Notes: generated from the letters alone by a model not told the origin. Shown: positions 8,504-17,464, counted from the stretch's first letter. The stretch: 64,000 nucleotides of DNA from Lysobacter antibioticus (GCF_001442535.1 NZ_CP013141.1:3141313-3205312); one strand, 5' to 3'. Made by a program: numbers and translations.

Positions 8504-9859
8504 ATGACACACCGATACCGCCGCAGTCTGATGCTGTCGGCGTCCATAGCACTGATCGCCTTGGGCGGTTGCGCCGACAGCGGCGTGAAGCCCGAGCCGC
8601 ACGACAAGCTGACGCGCGCGGATATCCGTGCCCAGGCCGCCGACGGCAAGCTCGCCGCCTTGCCGCCGCTGAGCTGGCAGATTCCGCTCGACGTCGACGT
8701 GACGCAGGGCAATCCGAACCTGCAGGACCTGCAGGACGATTTCGATCTGCTGTCGTGGCAGACCTTCGTTGCGGTGAACTGGCCTGCCGCCGCCGACGGC
8801 AATCCGAACACCGGCACCACCATCGGCGCCGACCTTCCGACGGTGTGGGAGAACTGGAAGGAAAGCCGCGAGGTGTTCCTGCCCGGCGGCGCCGCGCCGC
8901 CGGCGTGGGGCACCGACCCGCCGCCGCCCGAAGTGTGCAAGGGCGTGGGCGACGGCACCCTCAACCTAACCCAGGTCGGCAAGACCCCGAACGTGCTCGA
9001 CGAAAGCGCCGAGCCCTTCGAGACCGGCCCGCTGATCGACCAGAACGGCCAGTACGTGCGTTTCGCGATCATGATGAACCAGGACATGTTCAATCGCATC
9101 GTCAGCGATCGGCTGTACAGCAAGGCCGGCCAGGCCGCCTTCAACAAGCCGGCCGACTTCACCCAGAAACAGACGCCGAGCAATGTCGGCGCGATCATGA
9201 TCAAGTCCTCGTGGAAGGTGATGGGCGCCAACGACGACCGCAGCCGTTTCCACACCATCAAGGCGCTGGTCTATACCAATCCGGGCGAGCACGAAGGTGT
9301 GTCGGCTTCGTGCAAGTTGCAGACGATGGGCCTGGTCGGCCTGCATATCGTCCACAAGACCAAATCGGCGCCGCAGTGGGTGTGGTCGACCTTCGAGCAC
9401 GTCGACAACGCACCGAGCCTGGGCGAACCGCAGTCGAAGACGAGCTACAACTTCTTCAACAAGCGCTGCACCGCCTGCCTGGCCAACGAACCGCCGCCGC
9501 GGCCGTGGAACCCGAACGCGAGCTACACCCAGCCGACCCAGGTGGTGCGCGAGATCCCGCTGACCGATCGGACCAAGAACCTCAACACCCAGTACCAGGC
9601 CTCGCTGCGCAGCGCCAATGCGAACTCGGTGTGGGCCAACTACGAGCTGATCAGCACGCAGTGGCCGACCCAGGCGCATAACCCGATCGACCCCAGCGGC
9701 ACGCCGGCGCCGACCTTCCTCGCCAACGCGACCCTGGAAACCTACATCCAGGGCAAGACGCCGCAGGGCTCGTCGAGCTGCATGGGCTGCCACAACAACG
9801 CCACCATGACCAACGGCATGACCTCGGACTTCACTTACCTGCTGCAGCGCGCGCAATAA
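8504..9859 (+). CDS. Cytochrome c-family lipoprotein, partner of GMC dehydrogenase
   Basis: A 451-residue exported protein. The start at 8504 gives MTHRYRRSLM followed by a lipoprotein signal with lipobox LGGC; a longer upstream frame would place the signal internally and was rejected. The body has no obvious repeats. A single heme-binding CxxCH motif, CMGCH, lies about 25 residues from the C-terminus; another pair (CTAC, no His) is not a heme site. The family is found beside GMC oxidoreductases and is thought to carry electrons from the flavin subunit. AAGGAG at its stop codon serves the next gene, so the three genes form an operon. It is unusually large for a mono-heme cytochrome. Confidence 0.82.
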   Translation: MTHRYRRSLMLSASIALIALGGCADSGVKPEPHDKLTRADIRAQAADGKLAALPPLSWQIPLDVDVTQGNPNLQDLQDDFDLLSWQTFVAVNWPAAADGNPNTGTTIGADLPTVWENWKESREVFLPGGAAPPAWGTDPPPPEVCKGVGDGTLNLTQVGKTPNVLDESAEPFETGPLIDQNGQYVRFAIMMNQDMFNRIVSDRLYSKAGQAAFNKPADFTQKQTPSNVGAIMIKSSWKVMGANDDRSRFHTIKALVYTNPGEHEGVSASCKLQTMGLVGLHIVHKTKSAPQWVWSTFEHVDNAPSLGEPQSKTSYNFFNKRCTACLANEPPPRPWNPNASYTQPTQVVREIPLTDRTKNLNTQYQASLRSANANSVWANYELISTQWPTQAHNPIDPSGTPAPTFLANATLETYIQGKTPQGSSSCMGCHNNATMTNGMTSDFTYLLQRAQ

Positions 9860-9870
9860 GGAGCCTCGCG

Positions 9871-10362
9871 ATGGACCCCATGGACACTTTCATCAGCCTC
9901 AGCATCGGCCTGACCGGATTCAAGCGCGGAGCGCTGGCGCCTGATGACGATACCCACGACATCAAGTCCCTGTATCTGAAGACCTTCGTCGAGCGTGTGA
10001 CTCAGGCGACGGTCGACGACATCCTGCTCTGGTACAGACTCATCGACAAGCAGTTGTTGGGCAATCCGCCCGATCGCGAGGAGCGCGTGGTAACGCTGCT
10101 GTTCGCGGACAAGCCCGAGTACGAACTCCCGTGCCGGAAACTGCTGTTCCTATGGTATGCCGGCGCCTGGCCGACGGTGATCGATACGCCCGCATCCACT
10201 CACGGCCAGACCTTCAGCGAAGTGATCTCGGCCGACAGCTACACCCAGGGCCTGGTCTGGCGGGTGATGCAATCGCATCCGATGGGCAGCACCACCTACA
10301 ACTACGGTTACTGGGCCAATCCGCCGCCGCCGCTGAGCGCCTACCTGGAGAACCCGGTATGA
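9871..10362 (+). CDS. Sugar/sorbitol dehydrogenase small subunit-like protein
   Basis: A 163-residue protein of the small (gamma) subunit family of membrane-bound FAD sugar/polyol dehydrogenases (D-sorbitol dehydrogenase small-subunit type). Typical features are the opening FISLSIGLTGFK and the closing SYTQGLVWRVMQSHPMG followed by YGYW. The usual Tat signal of this family is absent, so it may be exported as a complex with a partner or remain cytoplasmic. AAGGAG lies 7 nt before the ATG. Its stop overlaps the next start (ATGA), showing coupling to the GMC subunit. Confidence 0.75.
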   Translation: MDPMDTFISLSIGLTGFKRGALAPDDDTHDIKSLYLKTFVERVTQATVDDILLWYRLIDKQLLGNPPDREERVVTLLFADKPEYELPCRKLLFLWYAGAWPTVIDTPASTHGQTFSEVISADSYTQGLVWRVMQSHPMGSTTYNYGYWANPPPPLSAYLENPV

Positions 10363-12335
10363 GCATCGTCACGCCTTCCGGCGGCTTCGACGTGGTGATC
10401 GTCGGCTCCGGCATCGCCGGTTCGATCGTCGCCTACCAACTCGGCAAGGCTGGCAAGCAGGTGCTGATCGTGGAAGGCGGGCCGCCGGTGCCCAAGAGCC
10501 GCGAGGAATACCTGCAGACCTTCTTCACGTCCAACGCGAAGACCCCCGAATCGCCGTACCCGCCGACCATTCAGGGCGCCGTCCCGGCCACCGACGACAA
10601 TCCGCTCGGTCAACCCAATCCGTCCAGCCTCAACACGCCGCGCTACACGGTGTTGCAGATCAATGCCTGGCAAAACCGGAACATCAGTTATTTCGTTTAC
10701 GACGCCCCACAGGCGGGTATAGCGCCCGACAGCCCGGAGCTGACCTTCGCTTTCGGCAGTTCCTATGAACGCGTCGCCGGCGGCACCACCTGGCATTGGC
10801 TGGGTACCTCGCTCAACAACCTGCCCAACGATTTCCAGCTCAAGAGCCGTTACGGCCAGGGCGTGGACTGGCCCGGCGGATCGCAGTTCTTCTACCGACT
10901 GCTGCCGTATTACCGCAAGGCCACCGAGGTGATCGGCGTGTCGGCCGACAAGCAGGCGATGGTCGAGTTGTACAAGACCTTCAACGTCGAATTCAGCGGC
11001 GAGTACGGCGACAACTACGGCTTTCCGATGCCGGGCATCGTGGAGTCGATGAACGACGTGTTGTATGCGCAGAAAGTCACCACGCTCAAGGTCGACGACA
11101 TCCCGCTGTTCGTCACGCCGACCCCGCAGGGGCGCAATTCGCGGCCCGGCAATCGCCGCCAGTGCGCCGGCAACACCAACTGCATTCCGATCTGCCCGAT
11201 CCAGGCCAAGTACGACGGCAGCGTGACCCTGGCCCAGGCCTTGCAGACCGGCAACGTGCAGATCTTGTACAAGGCGGTCGCCAGCAACATCCGTCTCAAC
11301 GGCAACCAGGTCAGCGGCATCGACTACATCACCTACGACAGCCAGACCGGGCCGTCGACCGGCACCGGCACGGTGACGGCGAAGCGCTACGTGCTGGCCG
11401 CGCACGCGATCGAGACGCCGAAACTGTTGCTGATGTCGAAAAACAATCCGGGCTGGCCCAATGGCGTCGCCAATAGCTCCGGCCAGGTCGGCCGCAACCT
11501 CATGGACCATGTCATGTACCTGGCCTGGGGCCTGGCCAAGGACCCGATTTATGCCTTTCGCGGGCCGCTGTCGACGGCGGGCATCGAGGCGGCGCGCGAC
11601 GGTGCCTTCCGCAGCCAGCGTGCGGCCTATCGCATCGAGATCGGCAACGAGGGTTGGAACTGGGCCACCAACGATCCCAATACCACCCTGTCCGATTTCA
11701 TCTTCGGCCAGAACAACACGCAATTGAACGGCGACTCGCTCAACCAGCAGAGCCAGCCGCTGCGCTTCGATCCGACCCTGCCGGCCTTCAGCAAGTTGTT
11801 CGGCACTCGCCTGGTGAATGCGCTCAACGCGATCTACGTGCGCCAGTTACGCCTGGGTTATCTGATCGAGCAACTGCCCGATCCCGACAACCGGGTGCAG
11901 CTGTCGTCGCTGACGGATAACCTCGGCCTGCCGAGACCGGCGGTGACGTATCGCATCCGCGACGACTACGTGCGCAACGCCTTCGTCTCGGCCAAGCAAG
12001 TGTCGACCCAGATCTTCAACGCGCTCGGCGCCAAGGAATACACGCAGCTGCCGGCGGCGGTGCAATCCAGCGGCGACACGGTGACGCCGACCACGTTCGA
12101 ATACAAGGGAGACCGTTTCACCTTCTACGGCGCCGGCCACATCATCGGCACTTACCGCATGGGCACCGCTCCCCGCGATTCGGTGCTCAACCGACGGCAA
12201 CAGTCCTGGGACCATTCCAATCTGTACATGGTCGGCAGCGGCGTATTCCCGAGCACCGCCACCGCCAATCCGACCCTGACCATCGCCGCCCTGGCGCTGC
12301 AGGCGGCGGACAATATCCTGCACGATCTCGGTTAA
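10359..12335 (+). CDS. GMC family oxidoreductase, large FAD subunit
   Basis: A 658-residue flavoenzyme. The N-terminus has the Rossmann motif VVIVGSGIAGSIVAYQL with an acidic residue at the end of beta-2 (LIVEGGPP). A Cys-rich stretch (CAGNTNCIPICPIQAKYDGS, about residue 268) is typical of the GMC branch that pairs with cytochromes. The C-terminal GMC signature is present: GHIIGTYRMG, then VGSGVFPSTATANPTLTIAALAL, where Asn would replace the second active-site His. It oxidises an alcohol or sugar and passes electrons to the cytochrome subunit; the substrate is unknown. It overlaps the small-subunit gene by 4 bp. The first start that gives the FAD motif near the N-terminus was chosen. Confidence 0.9.
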   Translation: MSIVTPSGGFDVVIVGSGIAGSIVAYQLGKAGKQVLIVEGGPPVPKSREEYLQTFFTSNAKTPESPYPPTIQGAVPATDDNPLGQPNPSSLNTPRYTVLQINAWQNRNISYFVYDAPQAGIAPDSPELTFAFGSSYERVAGGTTWHWLGTSLNNLPNDFQLKSRYGQGVDWPGGSQFFYRLLPYYRKATEVIGVSADKQAMVELYKTFNVEFSGEYGDNYGFPMPGIVESMNDVLYAQKVTTLKVDDIPLFVTPTPQGRNSRPGNRRQCAGNTNCIPICPIQAKYDGSVTLAQALQTGNVQILYKAVASNIRLNGNQVSGIDYITYDSQTGPSTGTGTVTAKRYVLAAHAIETPKLLLMSKNNPGWPNGVANSSGQVGRNLMDHVMYLAWGLAKDPIYAFRGPLSTAGIEAARDGAFRSQRAAYRIEIGNEGWNWATNDPNTTLSDFIFGQNNTQLNGDSLNQQSQPLRFDPTLPAFSKLFGTRLVNALNAIYVRQLRLGYLIEQLPDPDNRVQLSSLTDNLGLPRPAVTYRIRDDYVRNAFVSAKQVSTQIFNALGAKEYTQLPAAVQSSGDTVTPTTFEYKGDRFTFYGAGHIIGTYRMGTAPRDSVLNRRQQSWDHSNLYMVGSGVFPSTATANPTLTIAALALQAADNILHDLG

Positions 12336-12373
12336 CCCCTCGGGCTCGAGCGGATACTGCAGGGAGGGTAGAG

Positions 12374-12402
12374 GAGGCCGCGTCCGGGAGGGGCGCGGCC
12401 TC
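12374..12402 (+). terminator. Hairpin after the GMC operon
   Basis: GAGGCCGCG (12374-12382) pairs with CGCGGCCTC (12394-12402) around an 11-nt loop, 39 bp after the GMC stop codon. It lacks a T tract, so it is a weak intrinsic terminator or an mRNA 3'-end stabiliser. Confidence 0.5.
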
Positions 12403-12569
12403 ATTGCATTGTGCGCCGCCATCGTCGTTGCGATGGCGGAGGCGTTGAATTAGCCACTCGGCCGCGCGCGAATTGGGATAAGCGTCGCGGGTCGTCGCGG
12501 GTTTCGGTTTCAACGGAAACGGAATGCTCGGCAACGCTGTCGCAGATGTCCGATCGAATCCGATCTTCT

Positions 12570-12590
12570 GTTCGAACCGACTGTTCGAAC
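12570..12590. promoter_or_regulatory. Two tandem GTTCGAAC palindromes
   Basis: GTTCGAAC occurs at 12570-12577 and again at 12583-12590, a 13-bp centre-to-centre spacing, within the 512-bp gene-free stretch 12336-12847. Paired perfect 8-bp palindromes look like a double binding site for a dimeric regulator. The next gene is the subtilase 260 bp downstream. The rest of the stretch holds no gene; an AT-richer zone (12625-12680) may carry the promoter. Confidence 0.4.
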
Positions 12591-12847
12591 CTAACGCAAG
12601 TTCGCTGGATCACCCCACGCGCGACGTTATTGCGATTCGTTCTATGAAAAATTCGACGCCGCGGTAGGGGAATGAAACGCGCGTCACGTTTGATCTAGTG
12701 AGCCGGTTCGAAGCCCCTTGCGCACGAACGGTTCTTATCGAGGTTTCCATTCGCCGGAACAAGGTCTTCACCTTGGCCTGCCGTGGGCGTGCGCCCATCG
12801 GCGACGGTGTTCCGTGCTTGCAATCACACGAATAGGAAAGGCAAAGA

Positions 12848-15259
12848 ATGAAGAAGATCCCTTCGAACAAGACATTCGCCGTGCTCGGCCTGGTCGCGGC
12901 TTGCGCGACCGTGTTGATGTGGTCGCGCCAGGATGCCCAGCAACAGTCGCTCGGTGCGCCCGGCGATGCGTTCGCCGCATCGTCGCGGGCTTCGGGCTCC
13001 TTCGGGGGCGCGAGCCTGCGCAGCGTCGCCCACGCCGCACCCACGCCGCGCAACGATGCGCAGGCCAAGCTCGGCGGCGGTCAATTGCTGGAAGCGGTGC
13101 AATGGCTCGCGCAGACTCAGGCCGCCAACGCGTCGTCGTCGACCGCGGCAACGACGGGCGCCGCGGCCTCCGGCAGCTCGGGCAGCGCTCAGGGCGCTGC
13201 GAAGCAGGCCATCAGTGCCGCGGCGCAGATCGCCGCGCTCGATCGCGCCGGCATCCCGCGGCGCTTCCGCGAAGGCGAGAAGGTCAAGGTCAATCTCGAT
13301 CTGGCCCTGAGCTTCGAAGACGTGCAGAACCCGAGCCTGCTCGACCGTGCCACCTCGACGCTGCGCGAGACCTTGCTCGCCGCCGGCATGCAGGCGACCC
13401 AGGTCAACGGTTCGCCGGTGCTGGAAGCCCTGGTGCCGTTGGCGAAGCTGGAATGGGTCGCCGGTCTGCAATCGGTGGCCCAGGTGTCGCTGATGAAGAT
13501 GTCGCAGACGGCCGTGTTCAGCGATGGCGCCACCGCCAGCAACATCGACCATCTGCGCACGCTGGGCAACTACGATCAACTTGCCGAGAATCTGCGCAGG
13601 GATCTGCGCGGCGAAAGCTTGAACATCGCCATCATCGATCATTTCGGCAATCTCAACGGCGAAGTCGCGGCGCTGCAGGCCGCCGGCGAATGGCCGAGGA
13701 ACACCGCCGCGGAGCCCAACAAGATCACCATGCGCGCATTGCAGGGGCAGGCGTTCGGCCACCGCGGCGCGGCGCACGGCAACGCGGTGACCGAGATCGT
13801 CTACGACATCGCGCCGGCGGCCTCGTTCCGCGTCTACGACAGCTCCGGCGCAGCCGACTGGGTCAGTGCGGTCCAGGACGCGGCCAACCTCGATGCCCAG
13901 AACGTCAGCCAGGGCGAACCGCGATCGCAGGTCATCACCGCGTCGCTGGGCTTCGATCTGTACGGGCCGGGCGACGGCACCGGCACCGGCAGCGGCCTCA
14001 AGGGGCTGTACGACGCCATCGAGGCGGCCACGCGCAACGGCGTGCTGGTCCTCAACGCCGCCGGCAACGAAGCGCAGAAGCATTGGGACGGCAACAGCAC
14101 CGCCGGCGCGGTCGCCAACGTGCGGCAGGATTTCGACCTCAGTGCGGCGGGCGTCGACACCGTCAATCGCTTGAACCTCGGCGCCGACTTCGGCGGCTGC
14201 ATCCCGGTCGGTGCCTTCAGCGCGGAGGACCAGGACGATTTCGAGGTCAGCGCGACCCTGGGTTGGAACGATTGGACCAACGCCAACAACTTGACCGATG
14301 CCGATTACCGGCTGGAGCTGGTGCGCTGGGCCGACGCGGTCCGCCGCAACGGACGCGTGATCACCCCGGCCGGCTGGGTCGTGGCGACGCAATCGGACGA
14401 ACTCCAGAACGGCGGCGCCGGCCAGACCCCGTTGGAAGGCGTCTCCTTCATTCCGTCGGCCGCCACCCGGACCGCCGAATGCAACGGCGTATTCAACGCC
14501 AACCGCTTCGCCGGCGGCGGCAAGTTCGGTCTGCGCGTCGTCCGCAAGACCGCTGGCGCGAACAATTTCCTGCGCCTGATGATCGGCGGCTATTACACCC
14601 CGCAGTACGCCCAGGCCGAACGTTCGCTGGTCCACCCGGCCGACTCGGCCAGCGCGATCACGGTGGCGGCGCTGGATGCGGCGACCTCGAACCTGGAGGC
14701 CTACAGTTCGCGCGGTCCGGTGCTCGCCGCCGGCGGCGCGCGCCCGAACGGGCAGGCGGTAGGCAACGCCAAGCCCGACATGGCGAACTTCGCCAATGTC
14801 GATACCGTGTCCTATGGCGATAACGAGTTCAACGGCACTTCCTCGGCGACGCCGCACGTGGCCGCGCTCGCGCTGCTCGGCCTGCAGCATCAACGCCAGC
14901 TGACCAACGCGACCGTCCCGGTGTTGCCGGCCAATCCGACCGAGCAGCAGCGCGCTGCCCACGCCCTGGCGCTGCGCCAGCGCAACGTGTCGCTGGCCGG
15001 ATCGGTCCAGGACTCGCTGACTTATGTGGCCGGTACCGGCGGCAACGACCTGGGCGTCGCCGGCTTCGACAGCAGCTACGGCACCGGCCGGCTGAAGTTC
15101 CACGCGCAGTCGCAGGCCTGCTTCCTGTCGGCGCTGTACGACCCGGCCTACCGCGGTCTGCTGCCGGCGCAGGCCAACCCGTTGCCGGCAGGCCAGAAGA
15201 GCTACGACGTGTTGCACGGCGAGAACGACACCGCCTGCTCCGACGCCGTCGCGCAGTAA
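12848..15259 (+). CDS. S8 (subtilisin-like) serine peptidase
   Basis: An 803-residue exported protease. Residues about 8-25 form a signal/anchor (TFAVLGLVAACATVLMW). A low-complexity Ala/Ser segment and a possible propeptide run to about 255. Catalytic residues are visible: D264 in AIIDHFGN, H310 in HGNAVTEI, oxyanion N407 in NAAGNEA, and S665 in GTSSATPHVAALALL. The Asn-to-Ser gap of about 258 residues is much longer than in classical subtilisins (about 65), implying a large inserted domain (roughly 420-610), probably beta-rich. The start has AGGAAAG upstream. It is monocistronic, with paired hairpins after the stop. It is likely a secreted predatory or lytic protease, as is common in this group. 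Confidence 0.93.
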   Translation: MKKIPSNKTFAVLGLVAACATVLMWSRQDAQQQSLGAPGDAFAASSRASGSFGGASLRSVAHAAPTPRNDAQAKLGGGQLLEAVQWLAQTQAANASSSTAATTGAAASGSSGSAQGAAKQAISAAAQIAALDRAGIPRRFREGEKVKVNLDLALSFEDVQNPSLLDRATSTLRETLLAAGMQATQVNGSPVLEALVPLAKLEWVAGLQSVAQVSLMKMSQTAVFSDGATASNIDHLRTLGNYDQLAENLRRDLRGESLNIAIIDHFGNLNGEVAALQAAGEWPRNTAAEPNKITMRALQGQAFGHRGAAHGNAVTEIVYDIAPAASFRVYDSSGAADWVSAVQDAANLDAQNVSQGEPRSQVITASLGFDLYGPGDGTGTGSGLKGLYDAIEAATRNGVLVLNAAGNEAQKHWDGNSTAGAVANVRQDFDLSAAGVDTVNRLNLGADFGGCIPVGAFSAEDQDDFEVSATLGWNDWTNANNLTDADYRLELVRWADAVRRNGRVITPAGWVVATQSDELQNGGAGQTPLEGVSFIPSAATRTAECNGVFNANRFAGGGKFGLRVVRKTAGANNFLRLMIGGYYTPQYAQAERSLVHPADSASAITVAALDAATSNLEAYSSRGPVLAAGGARPNGQAVGNAKPDMANFANVDTVSYGDNEFNGTSSATPHVAALALLGLQHQRQLTNATVPVLPANPTEQQRAAHALALRQRNVSLAGSVQDSLTYVAGTGGNDLGVAGFDSSYGTGRLKFHAQSQACFLSALYDPAYRGLLPAQANPLPAGQKSYDVLHGENDTACSDAVAQ

Positions 15260-15289
15260 GGCGGCAACGCGGCGCGGTAAACAGGTCAT

Positions 15290-15393
15290 GGACCCGCGTC
15301 GTGTCCGCGCGGCGCGGGTCCGTCACCGAGCCGGCCTTGGCGTCGGCTTCGCAGGGGCCCATGGCCACGATGCCCGCCGACACGGCGGGCATC
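15290..15393. terminator. Two strong hairpins between convergent genes
   Basis: GGACCCGCG (15290-15298) pairs with CGCGGGTCC (15313-15321). GATGCCCGCC (15369-15378) pairs with GGCGGGCATC (15384-15393) around a 5-nt loop. They lie between the subtilase stop and the converging WYL-regulator stop at 15473, and probably end transcription from both sides despite lacking long T tracts. Confidence 0.6.
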
Positions 15394-15472
15394 GCCTTGC
15401 GTGGCGGCCGGTGTTCGATCCGCCACTGCTTAAGCTTGGATGCCGGGCGCGCTCAGCCTCGGCGGCGCGGCT

Positions 15473-16420
15473 TCATTGCATCGCCCGCTGCAGGCGGGCG
15501 ACGACTTCGCGCAACTGCGGCAGCAGTTCCGGCGCATCGAGAATCTCGAATTCCACGCCGGTCATGGCCAGCAGCGCGACCGCCTGGTCGACCGAGTCGG
15601 CGCCGACGTGCAGCAGGCAGTAATGATCGTCGACGGCCTCGAGCACGCCGCACCAGCTGGGGATGCGGGTCGCGAGCGCTTCGGCCGAGCCTTGCAGGCG
15701 CGCGCGCAGGCGATGCAACTGCGAGGGTTGCCGGATCGAGCGCTCGACATAGGTGGCGACGTCCTCGGGCAGGGTGCGCGGCACGAAACTCGGCCCCGGC
15801 GTCTGCACCTGGGCGATGCGGTCGATGCGGAAGGTGCGCCAGTCTTCGCGCTGGCGATCCCAGGCGACCAGGTACCAGCGCTGCCCGGTATGCGCCATGC
15901 GCAGCGGCTCGACGTTGCGAGTGCTCGGCTTGCCGGTGCGGTCGCGATAGCCGAGCTTGAGCAGCAGATGATCGCGGCAGGCGGTGGCCAGGTGAGTCAG
16001 GGTGTCGACGTCGGGCGTGGCGTTGTTGTGGCTGAGCGACACGGTCACCGAGTACAGCGCGCTGACCCGGCGGCGCAGGCGCGCCGGCATCAGTTGGTCG
16101 AGCTTGCTGAGCAGGCCGAGCGCGGTGTCCTCCATGCGCGACACGCTGCCGGTGGCGCTGCGCAGGGCCACGGCGACCGCGACCGCCTCGTCGTCGTCGA
16201 GCAACAGCGGCGGCAGCGAGGTGCCGGCGGACAATTGGTAGCCGCCGCCGACGCCGACCGAGGCCTGGATCGGGTAGCCCAATTCGCGCAGGCGTTCGAC
16301 GTCGCGGCGGACCGTGCGCGCCTCCACTTCGAGGCGTTCGCACAGTTCCGCGCCGGTCCAGTGGCGCCGCTGCTGCAACAACGACAGCAGGCGCAGCAAT
16401 CGGGTCGAGGTCTTGAGCAT
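15473..16420 (-). CDS. YafY-type WYL-domain transcriptional regulator
   Basis: A 315-residue regulator. The N-terminus is a winged helix of the HTH_11/DeoR kind (TSTRLLRLLSLLQ..., WTGAELCERLEVEARTVRRD). After the GGGYQLSAG turn comes a WYL domain, where the signature reads QRWYLVAWD (about residue 185), and a C-terminal WCX-like extension (about 235-310). WYL domains sense small ligands or nucleic acids. It is divergent from a GFA-family gene, and an inverted repeat lies in the 101-bp gap, so it probably represses that gene and itself. Confidence 0.9.
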   Translation of the reverse strand: MLKTSTRLLRLLSLLQQRRHWTGAELCERLEVEARTVRRDVERLRELGYPIQASVGVGGGYQLSAGTSLPPLLLDDDEAVAVAVALRSATGSVSRMEDTALGLLSKLDQLMPARLRRRVSALYSVTVSLSHNNATPDVDTLTHLATACRDHLLLKLGYRDRTGKPSTRNVEPLRMAHTGQRWYLVAWDRQREDWRTFRIDRIAQVQTPGPSFVPRTLPEDVATYVERSIRQPSQLHRLRARLQGSAEALATRIPSWCGVLEAVDDHYCLLHVGADSVDQAVALLAMTGVEFEILDAPELLPQLREVVARLQRAMQ

Positions 16421-16443
16421 GGGCCCAGTCTAGCGACTATTTA

Positions 16444-16458
16444 GGACATATCCTGTCC
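16444..16458. promoter_or_regulatory. Candidate operator GGACA-N5-TGTCC
   Basis: GGACA-TATCC-TGTCC is a perfect inverted repeat with a 5-bp spacer, 24 bp from the WYL-regulator start. A related half, TATCCTGAGCCTGTCC, lies at 16470-16485. The placement between divergent regulator and GFA gene fits autoregulation by the WYL protein. Confidence 0.55.
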
Positions 16459-16521
16459 GCTATTAGTCGTATCCTGAGCCTGTCCCGCGGTACGCCCGCC
16501 CTTCGACCAGGAATGCCCCTC

Positions 16522-16929
16522 ATGACCGTCCAGACCTACCAGTTGAGCTGCCACTGCGGCGCCGTGCGCTGCGAAGCCGACGTCGACCTGGCCGAAGGCA
16601 GCGGACGCTGCAATTGTTCGATCTGCGCCAAGTTGCGCAAGTGGGGCGCGGTGATCCGGCCGAGCGCGTTCCGCCTGCTGTCGGGCGAGGACGCCCTCAA
16701 TAATTATCAGTTCGGCGGTTTGGTCGCCCATCATCAATTCTGCAAGCACTGCGGCGTGCACGTGTTCGGCAAGGGCTATGTCGAGGAGATCGGCGGCGAC
16801 TATTACTCGGTCAACGTGGCCTGCATCGACAACATCGAACACGCCGAGCTCGCCGAGGTGCCGGTGACCTATTTCGACGGCCGCCACAACAACTGGTTCG
16901 AAGTGCCGGCGGTAACGCGCCACCTTTGA
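16522..16929 (+). CDS. GFA family (CENP-V/GFA zinc-binding) protein
   Basis: A 135-residue protein of the glutathione-dependent formaldehyde-activating/CENP-V fold. The zinc-binding cysteines are all seen: CHCGAVRC (residues about 10-17), CNCSIC (33-38) and CKHCG (74-78). The family is annotated as binding glutathione-formaldehyde adducts, but true activity has been shown for few members. An ATG 9 bp upstream sits directly on the AGGA sequence, so the ATG at 16522 (9 nt from AGGA) was preferred. It is divergent from the WYL regulator, which likely controls it. Confidence 0.88.
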   Translation: MTVQTYQLSCHCGAVRCEADVDLAEGSGRCNCSICAKLRKWGAVIRPSAFRLLSGEDALNNYQFGGLVAHHQFCKHCGVHVFGKGYVEEIGGDYYSVNVACIDNIEHAELAEVPVTYFDGRHNNWFEVPAVTRHL

Positions 16930-16999
16930 GCCGATGGCTGCGACCGCTGCGGCGCGGCTGTGCGAGGATGCACGGCCCGACCGCAACGAAGCCGACGCG

Positions 17000-17464
17000 A
17001 TGGATACCGAGCGACTCAAGCAATGGTGCCGTGCCTACCCGGGCGCGGACGAGGTCTTGCATGCGGCGCCGTCGAACATCCTGGTCTACAGCGTCGGCAA
17101 GAAGTTCTTCGCCTACTTCAAGACCAGCGAGCCCGAGCGCTGGCGTTTCAGCCTCAAGGTCACGCCGGACCGCTTCGTCGAACTGACCGACATGCCCGGC
17201 GCCAAGCCGGCGCGTTTCATGGGCCGCTACCACTGGGTCACCCTCGTCGACGTGCGGCGCCTGCCCGACGACTATCTATGCGAGCTGGTCGACTGGTCGT
17301 ACCGCAAGGCGCTCGGCGGGCTCAGCCGCAAGCGCCAGGCCGAGATGCTGGCCGAGGCCGATGAGGCGCAGCGGCTCAGGCTGGCGCCGATCGCGCCGAC
17401 GAAAGCTCGCCCAAGGCTCGTAACGCTGCCGCGACGCGGGCATCGAGCGGATGGCCGTAGTTGA
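17000..17464 (+). CDS. MmcQ/YjbR family DNA-binding-like protein
   Basis: A 154-residue protein with the YjbR fold (double-wing, CyaY-like). It starts MDTERLKQWCRAYPGADE, typical for the family, and has the conserved block VGKKFFAYF, then LKVTPDRFVELTDMPG and YHWVTL. The function is poorly known; members are small soluble proteins sometimes listed as DNA-binding. The family part ends near residue 118. The last 36 residues (Arg-rich) lie over the 3' end of the converging MocR gene, an 89-bp tail-to-tail overlap, and may be a readthrough extension. An earlier in-frame ATG at 16934 is less likely. Confidence 0.85.
   Translation: MDTERLKQWCRAYPGADEVLHAAPSNILVYSVGKKFFAYFKTSEPERWRFSLKVTPDRFVELTDMPGAKPARFMGRYHWVTLVDVRRLPDDYLCELVDWSYRKALGGLSRKRQAEMLAEADEAQRLRLAPIAPTKARPRLVTLPRRGHRADGRS

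Noticed and set aside
12824..15289. Minus-strand open frame of 821 codons opposite the subtilase
   Set aside because: The plus-strand frame has all subtilisin catalytic motifs; this one has none.
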